Source: Crocinitomicaceae bacterium
Lineage (GTDB): Bacteria; Bacteroidota; Bacteroidia; Flavobacteriales_D; Crocinitomicaceae
Direction: 5' to 3'
DNA length: 64,000 nucleotides
Assembly: GCA_029251865.1 (NCBI GenBank)
Contig: JAQXCN010000013.1
Coordinates: forward strand, 26,567-90,566
Below the pieces are notes generated by a model, which was not told the DNA's origin, made no database searches, and saw nothing but the letters and a program-made list of their open reading frames with translations. Made by a program: the position numbers and the translations under genes. Shown here in pieces: positions 52,032-61,721 of the stretch; within the stretch, counting starts at the first letter, position 1; each line of letters opens with the position of its first letter.

Positions 52032-52824
52032 TATTTCAGGGCTCATTTTTGTAGCCCTTGTTGTTCTGAGTTTGATACTCGAACCATACTACTTTCTGGT
52101 ATTTTCTGCAATAATTGTGGGTATTGGAGGCTCAGAGTTCTATCGGTTATTTTTTGCAAAAGAAACTAAAGGTTTTGCAGAGTCAATATACATAATAACT
52201 AGCCTTTGTATTTACTTGCTTCTTTCTGCTCCCTACTATTTTGAAAATCTTACTTATGGTTCCGTTCGCTATATTCTCCTTGCCACATTTGTTTTTTATT
52301 TGATACTCCAACGCTTCCTTTATAAGGTGAATATAAAGAAGTTACTGATCCTGCTTGGCGGTATGGCATACGTTATAATTCCTTTTGTTTTGGCTTCCGA
52401 AATTCACCGTTTTAATCAAGGTGAATTTCCGCTCCTATTAGCTGTTTTTATTCTTGTTTGGACGAATGATACATTTGCCTATATCACTGGTAACCTAATT
52501 GGGAAGCACAAAATGTATGAAAAAATTTCACCAAATAAAACGTGGGAAGGTTTTGCTGGAGGTGTTGCCTTCACAATTGCTTCAGGTTACCTTTTAGACC
52601 TCTACATCGCACCCACTCAAAATGAGCATTTATGGATGATCGCAGCCCTAGTAATTGCTCCCTCCGCTGTTGCTGGTGACCTCATTGAATCGGCTCTTAA
52701 AAGAAAAATGAATGTAAAAGATACAGGTAATATAATGCCTGGACACGGAGGTGTTCTTGATCGCTTTGATGCGATGCTCCTTGCGCTACCCGTTTTTTAT
52801 ATTTTCCTTTACCTTTATTCTTAA
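52009..52824 (+). CDS. cdsA: Phosphatidate cytidylyltransferase
   Basis: Multi-TM; 'NDTFAYITGNLIGKHKMYEKISPNKTWEGFAGG', 'GDLIESALKRKMNVKDTGNIMPGHGGVLDRFDAML' signature. Confidence 0.95.
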   Translation: MRTLLTRSISGLIFVALVVLSLILEPYYFLVFSAIIVGIGGSEFYRLFFAKETKGFAESIYIITSLCIYLLLSAPYYFENLTYGSVRYILLATFVFYLILQRFLYKVNIKKLLILLGGMAYVIIPFVLASEIHRFNQGEFPLLLAVFILVWTNDTFAYITGNLIGKHKMYEKISPNKTWEGFAGGVAFTIASGYLLDLYIAPTQNEHLWMIAALVIAPSAVAGDLIESALKRKMNVKDTGNIMPGHGGVLDRFDAMLLALPVFYIFLYLYS

Positions 52825-52839
52825 TTACATTGAAACACC

Positions 52840-53502
52840 ATGACTTTACATAGAGAAGGAACAACAATTATACTTGGGAGCCTTATAACTTATCTTATTC
52901 TAAGTGCGTTAAACGGTATTTATATTTTCCCGTTTTCAAATATTTTGGCCTATTTAATTTACACCTTTTTGATTGTAATGCTTGTTCTCATAATTCAATT
53001 TTTTAGAATACCAAAAAGAAAAAACACCTACAAGACGAATGAAATAACCTGCCCAGCGGATGGTAAAGTTGTTGTTATTGAGGAAACTACGGAAACTGAA
53101 TATTTTAAAGATAAGAGAATTCAAGTTTCTATTTTTATGTCTCCTTTAAATGTGCACGCCAACTATTACCCGATCCAAGGGACCTTGCCATTCGTAAAAT
53201 ACCATCCCGGTAAATTCCTTGTGGCATGGCATCCCAAAAGCAGTACTGATAATGAAAGAACCTCCATTGTTGTTAAAAATGAAGATGGAAAAGAAATCTT
53301 AATAAGACAAATTGCGGGGGCCGTTGCAAGACGAATCTGCTATTATGGTCAAGAGAATGAAGAGGTAAAACAAGCAGGAGAATTAGGATTTATAAAGTTC
53401 GGTTCGCGTGTAGATTTATTTTTACCATTAGATACTAAAATTGATGTTAACTTAAATCAAAAGGTTCAGGCCAAATTAACGACCATAGGGTTTCTTTCCT
53501 GA
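52840..53502 (+). CDS. psd: Phosphatidylserine decarboxylase family protein
   Basis: 'CPADGKVVVIEE', 'VSIFMSPLNVHANYYPIQG', 'GFIKFGSRVDLFLPLD'. Confidence 0.92.
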   Translation: MTLHREGTTIILGSLITYLILSALNGIYIFPFSNILAYLIYTFLIVMLVLIIQFFRIPKRKNTYKTNEITCPADGKVVVIEETTETEYFKDKRIQVSIFMSPLNVHANYYPIQGTLPFVKYHPGKFLVAWHPKSSTDNERTSIVVKNEDGKEILIRQIAGAVARRICYYGQENEEVKQAGELGFIKFGSRVDLFLPLDTKIDVNLNQKVQAKLTTIGFLS

Positions 53503-53535
53503 TTTTTCATACCTTTAGATTCTAAACTATTAAAT

Positions 53536-53763
53536 ATGAAAAAATTATACTTCACGCTCGCGCTATTTTTATTTGTTGGTTCTATGAGTGTTCAAACATT
53601 TGCGGCTGATAACGAAACCCAAATTGAAATCAAAAAAGACGACAAAAAGAAAAAGAAGAAGCGTAAAAAAAGAAAATCAAAGAAATCATGTTGTGCCTCT
53701 GAAAAAGCAGCATGCGGATCAGCAGAAGCAAAGAAATCATGTTGTGCAAAAGACAAAAACTAG
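53536..53763 (+). CDS. Small secreted Lys-rich/Cys-Cys protein
   Basis: 75 aa; signal peptide MKKLYFTLALFLFVGSMSVQTFAA, then KKKKKRKKRKSKKSCCASEKAACGSAEAKKSCCAKDKN; followed by a terminator. Confidence 0.7.
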   Translation: MKKLYFTLALFLFVGSMSVQTFAADNETQIEIKKDDKKKKKKRKKRKSKKSCCASEKAACGSAEAKKSCCAKDKN

Positions 53764-53783
53764 CATAACACTTAAAGATAGTT

Positions 53784-53807
53784 AAAGCGCCTTCGGCGCT
53801 TTTTTTA
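53784..53807. terminator. Rho-independent terminator between convergent genes
   Basis: AAAGCGCC-TTC-GGCGCTTTTTTT. Confidence 0.88.
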
Positions 53808-55184
53808 TGTGAAAAAGAAATAGCAATACCCCCAGAGAACAAGAATTGCAGTAATATTTAAGACAAATCCTACGCTCGCCATTTGTGCAATAGTAATCTT
53901 CCCTGAAGAAAAAACAATAGCATTTGGAGGTGTACTTACCGGCATCATAAAAGCGCAGCTCGCCGCCAATGTAATGGGGACTGTAAGCTGTAATATGGGA
54001 TATCCAATCTGAATTGCTAGGACAGCAATTAAAGGAACCAAAACAGATACCAATGCTAAATTGGACATAAGCTCTGTAGCAAAAAGAGATACGGTTATAA
54101 TCGCTCCCAATATTAAGATAAAACTCCATTCCTGAAGAAAGCCACTATGCCCAGCCAAGAGCTGTAGCAAATCACTTTTCTCGAGTGACAAAGCCAACGC
54201 AATCCCTCCACCAAACAGTACTAATATACCCCAGGGGACTCGAACAGTATCTTGCCACTGAAGCAGCGGTCCTTGTTCTTTTGAGGGCACCAAGAATAAT
54301 AAAAAAGCTCCAAATATTGCTATTGTCGAATCCTTTATGCTGATTTCAAGTAGGTCACAGATACTGGTTCTGAAAATCCACAAAACAATCACGAAAACAA
54401 AAAGTGAAAGCACTCTTATTTGAGCTGCAGTCCATCTTGTTTGTTGGATATCGTTTTTAATTTCATGGTTTCGTTCCTTACCAAGGAAGATCTGAAAAAT
54501 CACAGATAGTAAAACAAAGATGATCAAACTTACTGGCCCACCAATCCGTATCCATTCAACAAATGAAATTTGAATTCCATAGGTTGCAGACAAAGATGCG
54601 GCCATCTGAGTATTTGGCGGAGAACCTACTAAAGTTGCCATTCCACCAATACTCGAAGCATAAGCCACAGTTAACATTAAAAGCAATGGAAATCTACTTG
54701 AGGTGTTTTCGTGATCCTGAAGCTGAATAATTGATAGGGCCATCGGTAACATCATAAGTGTTGTTGCCGTATTTGAAATCCACATACTCAATACATAGGC
54801 ACTAAGCCCAAAACCCAATAGAACCCTTGATTTTGATGATCCAAAAAGGGCTATAATTCTGGAGGCAATTTGATGATGAACTTTCCATTTTTCAAGAGCC
54901 AAAGCAAGAATAAACCCACCCAGAAATAGATAAACATTATGATTGCCATAAGACTGGGCTAGATCAGACCCATTTAAAAGTCCCAAAGGGGTAGCTAAAA
55001 AAAGTGGAATGAGTGCTGTAGCATAAATAGGAACAACCTCAAAAATCCAGAATATGACCATTAGCGCAGCCATACCTAGTGCGTTATATATTTTGGATGT
55101 TCCGCCCCCGATAATCAAGAGAAACAGAAATAAAATAAGACCTATGGCTCCAGCAATTGTTTTTTTATGCTGAACAAAAAGCAC
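53805..55184 (-). CDS. DASS/SLC13 family anion:Na+ symporter
   Basis: 12-TM-like; 'NVYLFLGGFILALALEKWKVHHQIASRII', 'WISNTATTLMMLPMALSI', 'GGMATLVGSPPNTQMAA', 'CAFMMPVSTPPNAIVFSSG'. Confidence 0.92.
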   Translation of the reverse strand: MLFVQHKKTIAGAIGLILFLFLLIIGGGTSKIYNALGMAALMVIFWIFEVVPIYATALIPLFLATPLGLLNGSDLAQSYGNHNVYLFLGGFILALALEKWKVHHQIASRIIALFGSSKSRVLLGFGLSAYVLSMWISNTATTLMMLPMALSIIQLQDHENTSSRFPLLLMLTVAYASSIGGMATLVGSPPNTQMAASLSATYGIQISFVEWIRIGGPVSLIIFVLLSVIFQIFLGKERNHEIKNDIQQTRWTAAQIRVLSLFVFVIVLWIFRTSICDLLEISIKDSTIAIFGAFLLFLVPSKEQGPLLQWQDTVRVPWGILVLFGGGIALALSLEKSDLLQLLAGHSGFLQEWSFILILGAIITVSLFATELMSNLALVSVLVPLIAVLAIQIGYPILQLTVPITLAASCAFMMPVSTPPNAIVFSSGKITIAQMASVGFVLNITAILVLWGYCYFFFT

Positions 55185-55187
55185 TTA

Positions 55188-55448
55188 TTACTTATTCAAA
55201 GCATTTAACTGCTCTACGAAGTGTTTGCCTTTTTCGCCCACATAGGCTGTAAGCTCATTGAATTCTTTCTTCGACTTGAATTTGGAAATTTTTCCTAAAA
55301 CCTCATCTTGAAAAGCTGCAGTTTCATCAATTAAAGCCTCCGTTTTTTTTGTTTTTGAATCGTCAACCATTTGCAGATAAAAACACTCCTCAACGATATC
55401 AAAAACCATATCATTTAGATTTTTCTTAAAAATTCTCTTACTTGCCAT
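55188..55448 (-). CDS. Small hypothetical helical protein
   Basis: 86 aa; ATG 55448 preceded by a -7-like TACTTTTG (minus strand, 55463-55470); no recognised domain. Confidence 0.7.
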   Translation of the reverse strand: MASKRIFKKNLNDMVFDIVEECFYLQMVDDSKTKKTEALIDETAAFQDEVLGKISKFKSKKEFNELTAYVGEKGKHFVEQLNALNK

Positions 55449-55581
55449 AATCTTGTTTTTAACAAAAGTAAAGAAGAAATATGGAACACTGCTTTATTTC
55501 AAATTCGAATTTAATCGGAACTAATAAATTTAAGTCCAAGACAGCGCTCAAATCTGCAATTGTACTAATTTTGAATACCTA

Positions 55582-56904
55582 ATGACACTAGATCACAAAT
55601 ATTCGAGTTTACTAAGAGTTTCCATGCCCCTGATGGTATCCGGATTCATACAATCTATTGTTCTATTGACAGATTCAGCCTTTTTAAGCCGATATGATAC
55701 TTTGTCATTTGATGCCGTCGGCAATGCTGGACTTCTTTTTATCACATGCTTCATGATTATGGTTGGTTTGGGCGATGGAACTCAAATTATCTTGGCGCGG
55801 CGTATCGGAGAAAAAAAACAAGAGCAGCTTGCCGGCGTATTTTCAACTGCATTGATTATTCAATTTGTTTTTGCATCCCTCTTATTTTTGGGATTATACT
55901 TTGGAGCGCCTTCACTCTTAAATTCAATATCAAAGAATTCAATTATCGCTGGTTTACAAGGTCAATTTATAGGTATTAGGGCCTATGCCTTTTTTCCGAG
56001 CTGCTTGTTTTTAATAATTCAAGCTTATTTTCTAGCAAAAGGCAAAACTTGGCCTGTTTTATTCTCAGCAATTGTAACAGCTTTATCGAATATCATTTTG
56101 GATTATTCTTTGATTTTCGGAAATTTTGGATGTCCAGAACTCGGCGTTAAGGGAGCTGCTTTAGCTAGTACGCTATCAGATGTTATTGGTATGCTTTCTA
56201 TGTTATTTCTCTTTAAAATGGACAAAGAAAATAGACTTTTTGGATTGGGCTTTTTTAATGGGAAATCAACTAAAAATATTTTAAAAGTTTCTAGCCCTCT
56301 AATGGTCCAAGGCTCAATCGCTCTGGGAACATGGACTTTATTTTTTATGATGATTGAACAACGCGGCGTTTTCGAGCTCACCGTTTCTCAAAACATTCGT
56401 TCGATTTACTTTCTTGCTTTCGTTCCCATTTGGGGATTTGCAGGAACTACAAAGACCTATGTATCACAGTATTTGGGAAATGGTAAAGCAGAATTGATTC
56501 CAGAACTTCAAAAAAGAATTCAGCTCCTCACCACACTTTTTTTATTGGTCACTTTTCATGGCGCAATCTTGTATCCTGAACTTCTTGTTTCATGGATAAA
56601 CCCTGAAGAGGCATATGTTGAGAAAAGCGCCTCGATTTTACGTCTGATATCTATGTCTGTAATACTCTATGGCATTATCTCTGTATACTATCAAACGATC
56701 CAAGGAAGTGGAAATACCTTCTACTCATTGTGCATTGAACTTTCTACAGTTCTTGTTTACATTTGTGCTTGCTACCTTTTTATTACTGTTTTCACATTGG
56801 ATATTTATTGGATTTGGACCGTTGAATATATATACTTTGGTGTCATAGGTCTTATGAGTTATTTATATTTACGGAACTCAAATTGGAAATTGAAATCAAT
56901 TTAA
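55582..56904 (+). CDS. MATE family efflux transporter
   Basis: 'LLRVSMPLMVSGFIQSIVLLTDSAFLSRYDTLSFDAVGNAG', 'VSSPLMVQGSIALGTWTLFFMMIEQRG'; 12 TM-like. Confidence 0.88.
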   Translation: MTLDHKYSSLLRVSMPLMVSGFIQSIVLLTDSAFLSRYDTLSFDAVGNAGLLFITCFMIMVGLGDGTQIILARRIGEKKQEQLAGVFSTALIIQFVFASLLFLGLYFGAPSLLNSISKNSIIAGLQGQFIGIRAYAFFPSCLFLIIQAYFLAKGKTWPVLFSAIVTALSNIILDYSLIFGNFGCPELGVKGAALASTLSDVIGMLSMLFLFKMDKENRLFGLGFFNGKSTKNILKVSSPLMVQGSIALGTWTLFFMMIEQRGVFELTVSQNIRSIYFLAFVPIWGFAGTTKTYVSQYLGNGKAELIPELQKRIQLLTTLFLLVTFHGAILYPELLVSWINPEEAYVEKSASILRLISMSVILYGIISVYYQTIQGSGNTFYSLCIELSTVLVYICACYLFITVFTLDIYWIWTVEYIYFGVIGLMSYLYLRNSNWKLKSI

Positions 56905-57873
56905 ATGAAAACGGGACTAAAAATCATTTTCATGGGTACTCCTGATTTTGCAAAGGGCGTACTGCAAGAAATTATAAATAGTGTTAACGAAGTCGTTGCA
57001 GTAGTAACTGCACCCGACAGGCCTGCCGGGAGAGGTCAGAAGATTAGAAAAAGTGCGGTAAAGCTTCATGCTGAAATAAATGACATTCCTATCTTTCAGC
57101 CAGAAAAACTAAAAGCTGATGCTTTTATCTCTGACCTAAAAGGCCTAGATGCGGACTTGTTCGTAGTTGTAGCATTTAGAATGCTACCCGAAGTAGTGTG
57201 GTCTATACCACCAAAAGGAACAATTAACCTCCATGCGTCTTTACTCCCAAACTACAGAGGTGCTGCACCTATAAATTGGGCTATCATAAATGGAGAAAAA
57301 ACAACAGGAATCACAACGTTCTACATCAATGATAAAATTGATACAGGTGATATTTTAAAACAAAATTCAATTCCTATCTCAGAAAATATGAATGCTGGCA
57401 ATCTTCATGATGCACTTATGGAGGAAGGCTCAAAACTCGTAGTTCAAACACTTGAAGGCATAGCAGAAGAAAAACTTTCAAGCAAGAAACAGCATGATAT
57501 TGAAGGCATCACAATTAAACATGCTCCTAAGATTTTTAAAACGGATTGTGAGATCAATTGGACAAACAATGTTCAGGATATACACAATAAGATACGCGGA
57601 CTATCCCCTTACCCTGGGGCTTGGTGTTTCCTTTACAATACGGCTAAAAAAGCAAAGGTTCAGTTTAAACTATTTTTATCTGAAATACCCGAAATAACTT
57701 CGACCGAAAGGGGTAATAAACTAAAATTGAGTGAAAAAGGAATTTTATTCCCTGGTATTGATGGCTATCTGAGTGTAAGTGAATTACAGATAGAAGGAAA
57801 AAGAAGAATGAATTACAAAGAATTTACAGCAGGCAATGACCTTAACGATTTTGAAATCATTCTGGAGTCCTAA
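56905..57873 (+). CDS. fmt: Methionyl-tRNA formyltransferase
   Basis: 'KIIFMGTPDFAKGVLQEI', 'VTAPDRPAGRGQKIRKSAVK', 'INLHASLLPNYRGAAPINWAIINGEKTTGITTFYINDKIDTGDIL'. Confidence 0.96.
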   Translation: MKTGLKIIFMGTPDFAKGVLQEIINSVNEVVAVVTAPDRPAGRGQKIRKSAVKLHAEINDIPIFQPEKLKADAFISDLKGLDADLFVVVAFRMLPEVVWSIPPKGTINLHASLLPNYRGAAPINWAIINGEKTTGITTFYINDKIDTGDILKQNSIPISENMNAGNLHDALMEEGSKLVVQTLEGIAEEKLSSKKQHDIEGITIKHAPKIFKTDCEINWTNNVQDIHNKIRGLSPYPGAWCFLYNTAKKAKVQFKLFLSEIPEITSTERGNKLKLSEKGILFPGIDGYLSVSELQIEGKRRMNYKEFTAGNDLNDFEIILES

Positions 57874-59392
57874 TTTCTATTTCGTGTTCGAAATTTGCTT
57901 TAACTCTGACTTTCCGGCCTAAACTGAATCTTTTTTCAGGAGCAGTGTATGTCTCGGGGTCAAAAGGGTCCCAAATACCATTATTGTTTTTATCTTCTAC
58001 AATAAAAACATCATAATCTCCCGGGATTAATTCATTAAATGATACATTCACATTTCCCGTTAAATCAACACGCTTATCTATTAATTTTTCTGATTTAAAT
58101 AAGGAGATAAAATATTTATTCGCACTTGAATACCCAGCAACGTTTAAATCTCCAAGGCTTTCACTATTCTTTCGTTGAAGAACAAAATCCATGGCTTCAT
58201 TCACAGAGCCATTAATTCCAATAATTGCACCCGAATCAATTTTCAGAATCGCACGGTCAAATTCAGCAGCACCTAACTCAATATTCAAGGCGTTTTTCAG
58301 TAATAAAACCCCAAGATCTAAGGCAATAAGACTACTGTCCACAGGAAGAAAAATTCTCAGCCCTTCGTTTTTTACCGAATCAATTCGTCGGTCAAAATTT
58401 ATCCTAACGCAACAACTGTCGGGTAATAAAACAAATTTCTTCACCAACGTTAAAGACGTAATCGCCGCCTCAGGATATTCATTTCGCACTTTTTTCTTCA
58501 AGGTATCAACGGCTACCTGCAGCGATTCGTAATAGGTCGGTAAATAGTAATGTATACTATCATCATTCATTTGAGTGGTAGGCAATTGTGTCAAGTCTAC
58601 TTCATTAGCATAAAATTCATCAAATGATAAAACGCTCGGTTTTCTAAGCGCTAAAATGTGTGATGCAATGAATTCCATCTGCGTTGGACTTTTCTTCATC
58701 AATGGGATCGATAACTTACAATGTAGCGTATCGGTATAATTTGTGTCAATATGAATTGGAGACATGGTTGCAAACTGGGCTTCATCTGCGTCCGATATAT
58801 TATTCTTGTTTTCATCCAAAAAAACAGCATAAAAATAGGAACCATCTGCAATGGCCCGAAGTTTCGCAAATCCCTTTTCATTGGTTTTCGAAAAATAGAT
58901 AGGTTTATTCTGCGCTAAGGAATCAAATAAGCCGACTGTTGCGTCCTGGATTGGTGCATTCGTGTAAGCATCAGAAATTTGGAAAAAAACTTCATTAGAA
59001 TCTAATTCAAAGCCGGTTGAAAAAACAAGTTGAATCAAGGTGTCGTTACCTTCTGTAATGTCTTTGACAGCTTCGTTTAAATATAAAGAATAGGTGGTGT
59101 TTACTTCTAATTCCTGTTCTAAATCTATAAAAAGGGTTTTGTTGACGAGTCTGGTTTCATAGGAGACATTTGAAGGCAATAGCACTATATTTTCATTCGG
59201 TTTCTGAAGCGCTACAAATTCATCAAATTCAATTTCAATTTGACGTGTTTGAACATTTAAAGCCCCATCCATGGGATTACTACCTTTTATTCTCGGTGCG
59301 ATCGTATCTTTTGAACCTCCGGTAATACTTCCAATCTGAGCACATCCCAAACATAAAAGACAAAAAATCAATAAACTTGCGAAGCGAACCAT
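57857..59392 (-). CDS. Lipoprotein with SbsA-like/Big_5 Ig-like domain
   Basis: Lipobox 'CLLCLGCAQIGSITGGSKDTIAPRI', 'SNPMDGALNVQTRQIEIEFDEFVAL'; overlaps the fmt 3' end by 17 nt. Confidence 0.82.
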   Translation of the reverse strand: MVRFASLLIFCLLCLGCAQIGSITGGSKDTIAPRIKGSNPMDGALNVQTRQIEIEFDEFVALQKPNENIVLLPSNVSYETRLVNKTLFIDLEQELEVNTTYSLYLNEAVKDITEGNDTLIQLVFSTGFELDSNEVFFQISDAYTNAPIQDATVGLFDSLAQNKPIYFSKTNEKGFAKLRAIADGSYFYAVFLDENKNNISDADEAQFATMSPIHIDTNYTDTLHCKLSIPLMKKSPTQMEFIASHILALRKPSVLSFDEFYANEVDLTQLPTTQMNDDSIHYYLPTYYESLQVAVDTLKKKVRNEYPEAAITSLTLVKKFVLLPDSCCVRINFDRRIDSVKNEGLRIFLPVDSSLIALDLGVLLLKNALNIELGAAEFDRAILKIDSGAIIGINGSVNEAMDFVLQRKNSESLGDLNVAGYSSANKYFISLFKSEKLIDKRVDLTGNVNVSFNELIPGDYDVFIVEDKNNNGIWDPFDPETYTAPEKRFSLGRKVRVKANFEHEIEIRTPE

Positions 59393-59835
59393 TTCAATAA
59401 TTTTTCTAAATATTTTTGATCAACAGCGTCGAAATCATTGAACGTAATACTATCAATATCTAAAACTGCAACTACTTTTCCTTCTGCGTTTATTACAGGT
59501 AAAACAATTTCACTATTTGTTTCAGAGCTACATGCAATGTGTCCTGGAAATTGATGCACATCCCCTACAACAATTGTTTTACACTCAGACCATGCACTCC
59601 CACAAACGCCTTTTCCAAATTTAATTTCGGTACAAGCCAAAGGACCTTGAAATGGACCTAGGACTAATTTGTTATCATCTACTAAATAAAAACCTACCCA
59701 GAAAAAATCAAACTGGCTTTTTAAAACGGCTACAAAGTTTGCAAGACTTGATACCAATGCATCACGCTTAGAAATTAGCGAAAATAGGATAGCCTCAATT
59801 TTAATATAATTTGCTTCTTTGTCGAACTTATCCAT
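59368..59835 (-). CDS. msrC: GAF-domain free methionine-(R)-sulfoxide reductase
   Basis: 'FWVGFYLVDDNKLVLGPFQGPLACTEIKFGKGVCGSAWSE...FPGHIACSSETNSEIVLPV' retains the three fRMsr cysteines (AC, GVCG, HIAC). Confidence 0.85.
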   Translation of the reverse strand: MDKFDKEANYIKIEAILFSLISKRDALVSSLANFVAVLKSQFDFFWVGFYLVDDNKLVLGPFQGPLACTEIKFGKGVCGSAWSECKTIVVGDVHQFPGHIACSSETNSEIVLPVINAEGKVVAVLDIDSITFNDFDAVDQKYLEKLLKWFASQVY

Positions 59836-59960
59836 TGATTGATAACCTTTGTTTGGAACTGATACAAAAATGAGCTTTTTCGTTGGATTTCGCAAAAAGA
59901 GTTGCTACATTCATCTCCCCTGTATACACTGTACAAACCACAATAAAATCAAAACATAAA

Positions 59961-60512
59961 ATGAATAAAGAAATTCTAGTGCTCGACATTGAAACTACAG
60001 GACTAAGGCCTAATGAAGACCTTATACTTGAGCTAGGAATGGTCAAATTAAATCTCGAAACAGGCGAAGTCACTTCTCTTTTTGATGCAATTTTCAAAGA
60101 CTCCAAACTCACAGCTAAACATAGAAATGCATGGATTTTTCAAAATGGATTTATGACCTTAGAAGAAGTGCGAGATGCGAAACCCATTGAAAATTACAGC
60201 GTTGAAATTCAAAAAATACTAGATGATCATTCGGGGTGTATCACAGCTTGGAATAGAGATTTTGACAGTGCCTTTTTGGAGAAGGCGGGATTCAATTTAG
60301 GCGAGGCTATTGATTGCCCCATGAAGAAAAGTGTTGACTTTTTTCAAATAGAGGGGGCGTTTGGTTTCAAATGGCCAAAAGCACAGGAAGCATGGGATGT
60401 TTTATTTCCAAATACACCTAAAGTTGAAGCGCATCGTGGCCTAGATGACTCTAAAATGGAAGCCGCTATTATTTTCGAGCTTTTTCAAAGAGGGGTCTAT
60501 AAGCCATTTTAA
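59961..60512 (+). CDS. DnaQ-like DEDDh 3'-5' exonuclease (oligoribonuclease-like)
   Basis: 'VLDIETTGLRPNEDLILELGMVKLN', 'TAWNRDFDSAFLEKAGF', 'EAHRGLDDSKMEAAII'; ATG 59961 fits the domain start. Confidence 0.8.
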   Translation: MNKEILVLDIETTGLRPNEDLILELGMVKLNLETGEVTSLFDAIFKDSKLTAKHRNAWIFQNGFMTLEEVRDAKPIENYSVEIQKILDDHSGCITAWNRDFDSAFLEKAGFNLGEAIDCPMKKSVDFFQIEGAFGFKWPKAQEAWDVLFPNTPKVEAHRGLDDSKMEAAIIFELFQRGVYKPF

Positions 60513-60521
60513 AACACTTCT

Positions 60522-61451
60522 TCATTTTGAAGCTTTGTATTTTCCTTTAGACGGAAGGAATCTCCCAACTCTTTTTTGATATTTTATATATTCAGGATAC
60601 TTTTCCTCAGTAATTGATTCTGAAAAATCTGAACTTCCCTTAAATAATAAAACGAGCAATAAACCACCAGTAAGTGTCCAATTAATCCAGTGACCAGTGG
60701 CAATTACGGAAAAGAAATAAAAAACAATCCATATCGCTTGTTCAGCCATATAATTCGGGTGGCGCATGTACGCCCACAAACCAGTATGGACAAAACCAAC
60801 CTTATAAAATGAGCCGACTTTCCCTGCTTCTTTTTGTTTATATTTTTCAGTTTGATATTCGTATTGTTGTTGGTCAGCTAAATATTCAATATAAATAAAG
60901 CCTAAAATCAGAATAGCCAAAATAATGTCGGGAAAACCTAGGGGCTCACTCGTACCGAGAACACGGAGTGCAGGTAATGTAGTCAATAGTACCAAACCCA
61001 TTTGATAAGCAGAAATAAAAATCAAATTAAAAAGCATCCATTTCCATTTCTTTTCAAATCCCGGTTTAGCGCGCAATATAGACCAACGGTAATCTTCTTC
61101 GCCTGTCCAAAATTTAAGCGAATACCCTCCCCTTCTCGCAAAGTTCAAACTTAAACGAACACCCCATATCGTCACAAGCGATGCCATCAATACCAGTCGT
61201 GAATCATAATCTGCGAAGGCAGCTAAAATCCAAACATATGGAATCGGCATAATACTCCAAAGTTTATCTACTTGACTGTAATTATCAGTTATTGAACTTA
61301 CCACAAAGCATAGTCCAGATGCAATACCATAAACCCATAAAAGTGTAATTAAAGCATTCTGTTGGACCTCAGATAAAGGATCGTCATAATAAAAACATAT
61401 TACTGGGACCGTAACAAGAGTAAATATTAGTAACAAAGCAACCTTCCACAT
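60522..61451 (-). CDS. DUF1295 / steroid 5-alpha-reductase-like membrane protein
   Basis: 'DKLWSIMPIPYVW', 'RRGGYSLKFWTGEEDYRW', 'LWAYMRHPNYMAEQAIWIVFYFFSV', multi-TM. Confidence 0.88.
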   Translation of the reverse strand: MWKVALLLIFTLVTVPVICFYYDDPLSEVQQNALITLLWVYGIASGLCFVVSSITDNYSQVDKLWSIMPIPYVWILAAFADYDSRLVLMASLVTIWGVRLSLNFARRGGYSLKFWTGEEDYRWSILRAKPGFEKKWKWMLFNLIFISAYQMGLVLLTTLPALRVLGTSEPLGFPDIILAILILGFIYIEYLADQQQYEYQTEKYKQKEAGKVGSFYKVGFVHTGLWAYMRHPNYMAEQAIWIVFYFFSVIATGHWINWTLTGGLLLVLLFKGSSDFSESITEEKYPEYIKYQKRVGRFLPSKGKYKASK

Positions 61452-61721
61452 AGTCTTAATTTTATTTTCTCTAAAATAATTAATTCCAAAAGATTCATTA
61501 TTGTTAGGTAGAGAATTCCAGAGAAATAAATTTTAATGAATGGGAAGTAGAGAAATAAAACACGAAAATATAAAGCGTATAATCTTCTGGTTTCCATATT
61601 TTTATATTAATCCGTACAAACAACCGCGAAATATTGAAAACATTAACTAATTACATGTTGTTTAGATTAACAATAACGAATAATAGACCTTAATCTATTG
61701 TACTTTTAGACGCGAATCAAT

